DNA of 14,984 nucleotides from an uncultured Bdellovibrio sp. Lineage in GTDB: Bacteria > Bdellovibrionota > Bdellovibrionia > Bdellovibrionales > Bdellovibrionaceae. A program made the translations under genes and the position numbers. Positions 13,200-14,984 of the stretch are shown piece after piece; position 1 is the first letter of the stretch; every line of letters begins with the position of its first letter. The notes below the pieces were generated by a model. It was not told the origin of the DNA and did no database searches. It saw only the letters and a list, made by a program, of their open reading frames with translations. The stretch lies in NCBI GenBank assembly GCA_946480995.1, contig CAMLMF010000017.1, forward strand, positions 1 through 14,984. The letters run 5' to 3'.

Positions 13200-14854
13200 T
13201 ATTCTTTATTCAAATCGAAACCTTGTTTTTTGCGAATGAACGCTGGAACTTCAAGGTTTTGGCTAGAAAATGGAGAACTTAGAACTTCGCGAGCCATGCG
13301 GCGCGCCTCATCCAACGATTGTTGTTCTTGATCAACGTTCATTGAAAGTTGCTCTGGATTGTTGTGACGAGCTTTCAAATCTTGGCTTTCTTTGAATGCG
13401 CGTGCTTTTGCCAACAACATATCGCGTGGAGAAACTGCTGTTTCAACTTGCGGAGCAATCGGCGTAGCAACTTCCATCGTCGGCGCTGGTTGCGGCTGTT
13501 GCACTGGAGCTTGCGGCATCATGTTTTGTGCTGCTTGTTGCGCCATTTGTGGAGTTACAGCTGGAACTGGCGGAATCACAACTGTTTCATGCATTGGCGC
13601 CACTTCTTGATGCGGCACTGGTTGCGTGAAAGTCATAACTTGTGATTGCACAGTTGCGATCGGTGGCAATTCTACCGGCGCCATTTGCTGTGGCATTTGC
13701 GGCATAGTTGGCATCATCGGCATTTGTGGCATTTGAGGCATCTGCGGATATTGCGGCATCTGTGGGTACTGAGGCATTTGCGGCATCGGCGGCATTTGCG
13801 TGTTCATTTGCATGTTGCCGAACTGAGCTGGCGCTTGAGGATTCAAGAAGCTTTGCATTTGTTGCACTTGAGCCATGTCGTTCACAAGTTTCACTTCATG
13901 CGCATCAAAGCCCGTAGCGATCACAGTGACACGAACTTCATCGCCCATGCTTTCGTCGATCACGGCACCGAAGATGATTTCTGCGTCTTCGTGAGCCGCT
14001 TCAGTGATCAATGTCGAAGCTTCATCAACTTCATACAATGAAAGATCTGGTCCACCAGTCACGTTGATGATGATTCCAGTAGCGCCATCAATTTTTACAT
14101 TCTCAAGTAAAGGAGAAGAGATCGCCGCCGTAGCAGCTTCAACCGCACGGTTGTCACCGCGAGCTGCACCCGTCCCCATGATCGCGATACCTTTAGACGA
14201 CATAACAGTGCGGATATCCGCGAAGTCCAAGTTGATCAAACCGCGGATGTTAATAAGATCCGAGATCCCTTTAACCGCTTGCAAAAGAACTTCGTCCGCT
14301 TTCTTGAAAGTCTCAAGAAGTGGAGTTCTTTCTGCTGCAATCGAAAGAAGTTTTTGATTTGGGATTACGATTAACGTATCGACATTTTCTTTTAGCTCTT
14401 GAAGGCCGCCTTCAGCATGCTTTCCGCGTTTTTTTCCTTCAAACAGGAAGGGCTTAGTGACTACACCAATTGTTAAGGCGCCAAGTTCGCGCGCAATTTT
14501 CGCAACAACCGGAGCGCCACCTGTCCCAGTTCCGCCACCCATACCCGCAGTGACGAAGACCATGTCCGAGCCTTCCAATTTTTCTACAATCTCATTATAT
14601 GATTCAATCGCTGCACGACGACCCACATCTGGGTTTGCGCCTGCGCCCAAGCCTTTAGTCAAATCCAACCCAAGTTGGATTTTATTCGGAGCTTTATTGG
14701 CATTCAAAGCTTGGATATCTGTGTTGGCTACGATGAACTCAACACCCGTCATTTCAGACTCGATCATCGTTGTGACTGCGTTACTTCCGCCACCGCCGAC
14801 ACCGATCACTCTGATGTTTGCACCAATGTTGATATTTTCTTCTAATTCAAACAT
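13199..14854 (-). CDS. ftsZ: Cell division GTPase FtsZ with extended linker
   Basis: FtsZ is the tubulin-like GTPase that forms the division ring. The 551-residue protein has the GTPase core at about 12-322: GVGGGGSN at 18-25, the tubulin signature GGGTGTG at 106-112, [11 protein letters not shown] at 133-143, and the T7 loop NLDFAD at 208-213 with catalytic D210 and D213. A linker of about 210 residues follows, rich in Met, Pro, Gln and Ala (roughly 323-533). The conserved tail EVPAFIRKK at 535-543 binds FtsA and other partners. Most FtsZ proteins have about 380-400 residues, so the linker is long. ATG 14854 has GGGGAGGAT four bases upstream. It follows ftsA by 60 bases, the classical order, and its stop overlaps the next gene. 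Confidence 0.98.
   Translation of the reverse strand: MFELEENINIGANIRVIGVGGGGSNAVTTMIESEMTGVEFIVANTDIQALNANKAPNKIQLGLDLTKGLGAGANPDVGRRAAIESYNEIVEKLEGSDMVFVTAGMGGGTGTGGAPVVAKIARELGALTIGVVTKPFLFEGKKRGKHAEGGLQELKENVDTLIVIPNQKLLSIAAERTPLLETFKKADEVLLQAVKGISDLINIRGLINLDFADIRTVMSSKGIAIMGTGAARGDNRAVEAATAAISSPLLENVKIDGATGIIINVTGGPDLSLYEVDEASTLITEAAHEDAEIIFGAVIDESMGDEVRVTVIATGFDAHEVKLVNDMAQVQQMQSFLNPQAPAQFGNMQMNTQMPPMPQMPQYPQMPQYPQMPQMPQMPMMPTMPQMPQQMAPVELPPIATVQSQVMTFTQPVPHQEVAPMHETVVIPPVPAVTPQMAQQAAQNMMPQAPVQQPQPAPTMEVATPIAPQVETAVSPRDMLLAKARAFKESQDLKARHNNPEQLSMNVDQEQQSLDEARRMAREVLSSPFSSQNLEVPAFIRKKQGFDLNKE
13682..13795 (-). repeat. Met-Pro-Gln tandem repeat in the FtsZ linker
   Basis: Residues 354-391 of FtsZ are made of short units of the type MPQ, MPQYPQ and MPM, encoded by imperfect tandem repeats of 9-15 bases. 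The region is disordered by composition. Such a tract can change length by slippage between strains. The plus-strand reading frames here are shadows of the repeat. Confidence 0.85.
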
Positions 14855-14914
14855 TCGATCCTCCCCACTGAATCCAGCGCTGTCGCATTCTGCCGTCGCG
14901 CCACCAAGTAATTT

Positions 14915-14984
14915 TTAAAAAATCTGTCCAAAAAAATCTTTGATCTTTTTAGTGATCCCATCAAGGGACTCACCTATGTTCACC
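14915..14984 (-). CDS. ftsA: C-terminal end of FtsA (partial)
   Basis: An open frame enters from the right edge on the minus strand and ends with TAA at 14917-14915. The 22 residues visible end in LDGITKKIKDFFGQIF. This is an amphipathic, basic and aromatic tail, as expected for the membrane-targeting helix of FtsA, the actin-like protein that anchors FtsZ to the inner membrane. Its place directly upstream of ftsZ, 60 bases away, supports the call. Only the tail is visible, so the identification rests on position and tail type. Confidence 0.72.
   Translation of the reverse strand, partial: VNIGESLDGITKKIKDFFGQIF

Noticed and set aside
13392..14041. Plus-strand Cys/Gly-rich and His/Trp/Leu-rich reading frames opposite ftsZ
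   Set aside because: They mirror the repetitive linker and GTPase-core codons of ftsZ on the other strand and have no ribosome binding site.
1..14984. Mobile element, prophage, CRISPR, tRNA or toxin-antitoxin content
   Set aside because: No transposase, integrase, repeat-spacer pattern, cloverleaf or small paired genes were seen; all genes are housekeeping or envelope types.

Overview
The window looks like ordinary chromosome of a predatory, Bdellovibrio-like bacterium (Bdellovibrionota). The evidence is an FtsZ with a long Met-Pro-Gln-rich C-terminal linker, lipid-A-type and outer-membrane genes of a Gram-negative, a secreted L,D-transpeptidase, and dense short operons with moderate GC. The genus is inferred from protein style, not from a marker gene. 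I see no transposase, integrase, phage gene, CRISPR array, tRNA or rRNA. Every gap between genes is shorter than 300 bases.

Left part, plus strand (1-5574): an M3 zinc oligopeptidase cut by the window edge, NAD kinase (nadK) overlapping it by one base, the DNA-repair ATPase recN, and an NmrA-like NAD(P)-binding oxidoreductase. The first three behave as one operon; nadK-recN is a neighbourhood seen in many bacteria. The NmrA-like gene has its own leader, in which a perfect 10-bp inverted repeat covers the Shine-Dalgarno sequence.

Middle part, minus strand (5576-9903): a secreted L,D-transpeptidase with a clear intrinsic terminator, then aconitase acnA, and upstream of acnA a Nudix hydrolase of the ADP-ribose pyrophosphatase type. 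Nudix and acnA are 17 bases apart. The junction folds into a perfect 8-bp hairpin that runs from the Nudix stop codon to the A of the acnA ATG and has the Shine-Dalgarno core in its loop. This is the most striking local structure in the window.

Right part (10080-14984): an outer-membrane beta-barrel protein on the plus strand with a textbook terminator that overlaps the end of a convergent HxlR-family regulator. That regulator is divergent from a nitronate-monooxygenase-like flavoenzyme, with a dyad in the shared promoter region. A minus-strand division operon enters from the right edge: the ftsA tail, ftsZ, and an LpxH-like metallophosphoesterase whose GTG start overlaps the ftsZ stop.

No clearly new multi-gene system is visible. 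The unusual signals are regulatory: several translation-initiation regions carry hairpins (recN, NmrA-like, acnA, outer-membrane protein). There are also a coupled ftsZ/phosphoesterase pair, an extended repetitive FtsZ linker and tightly packed convergent gene ends.
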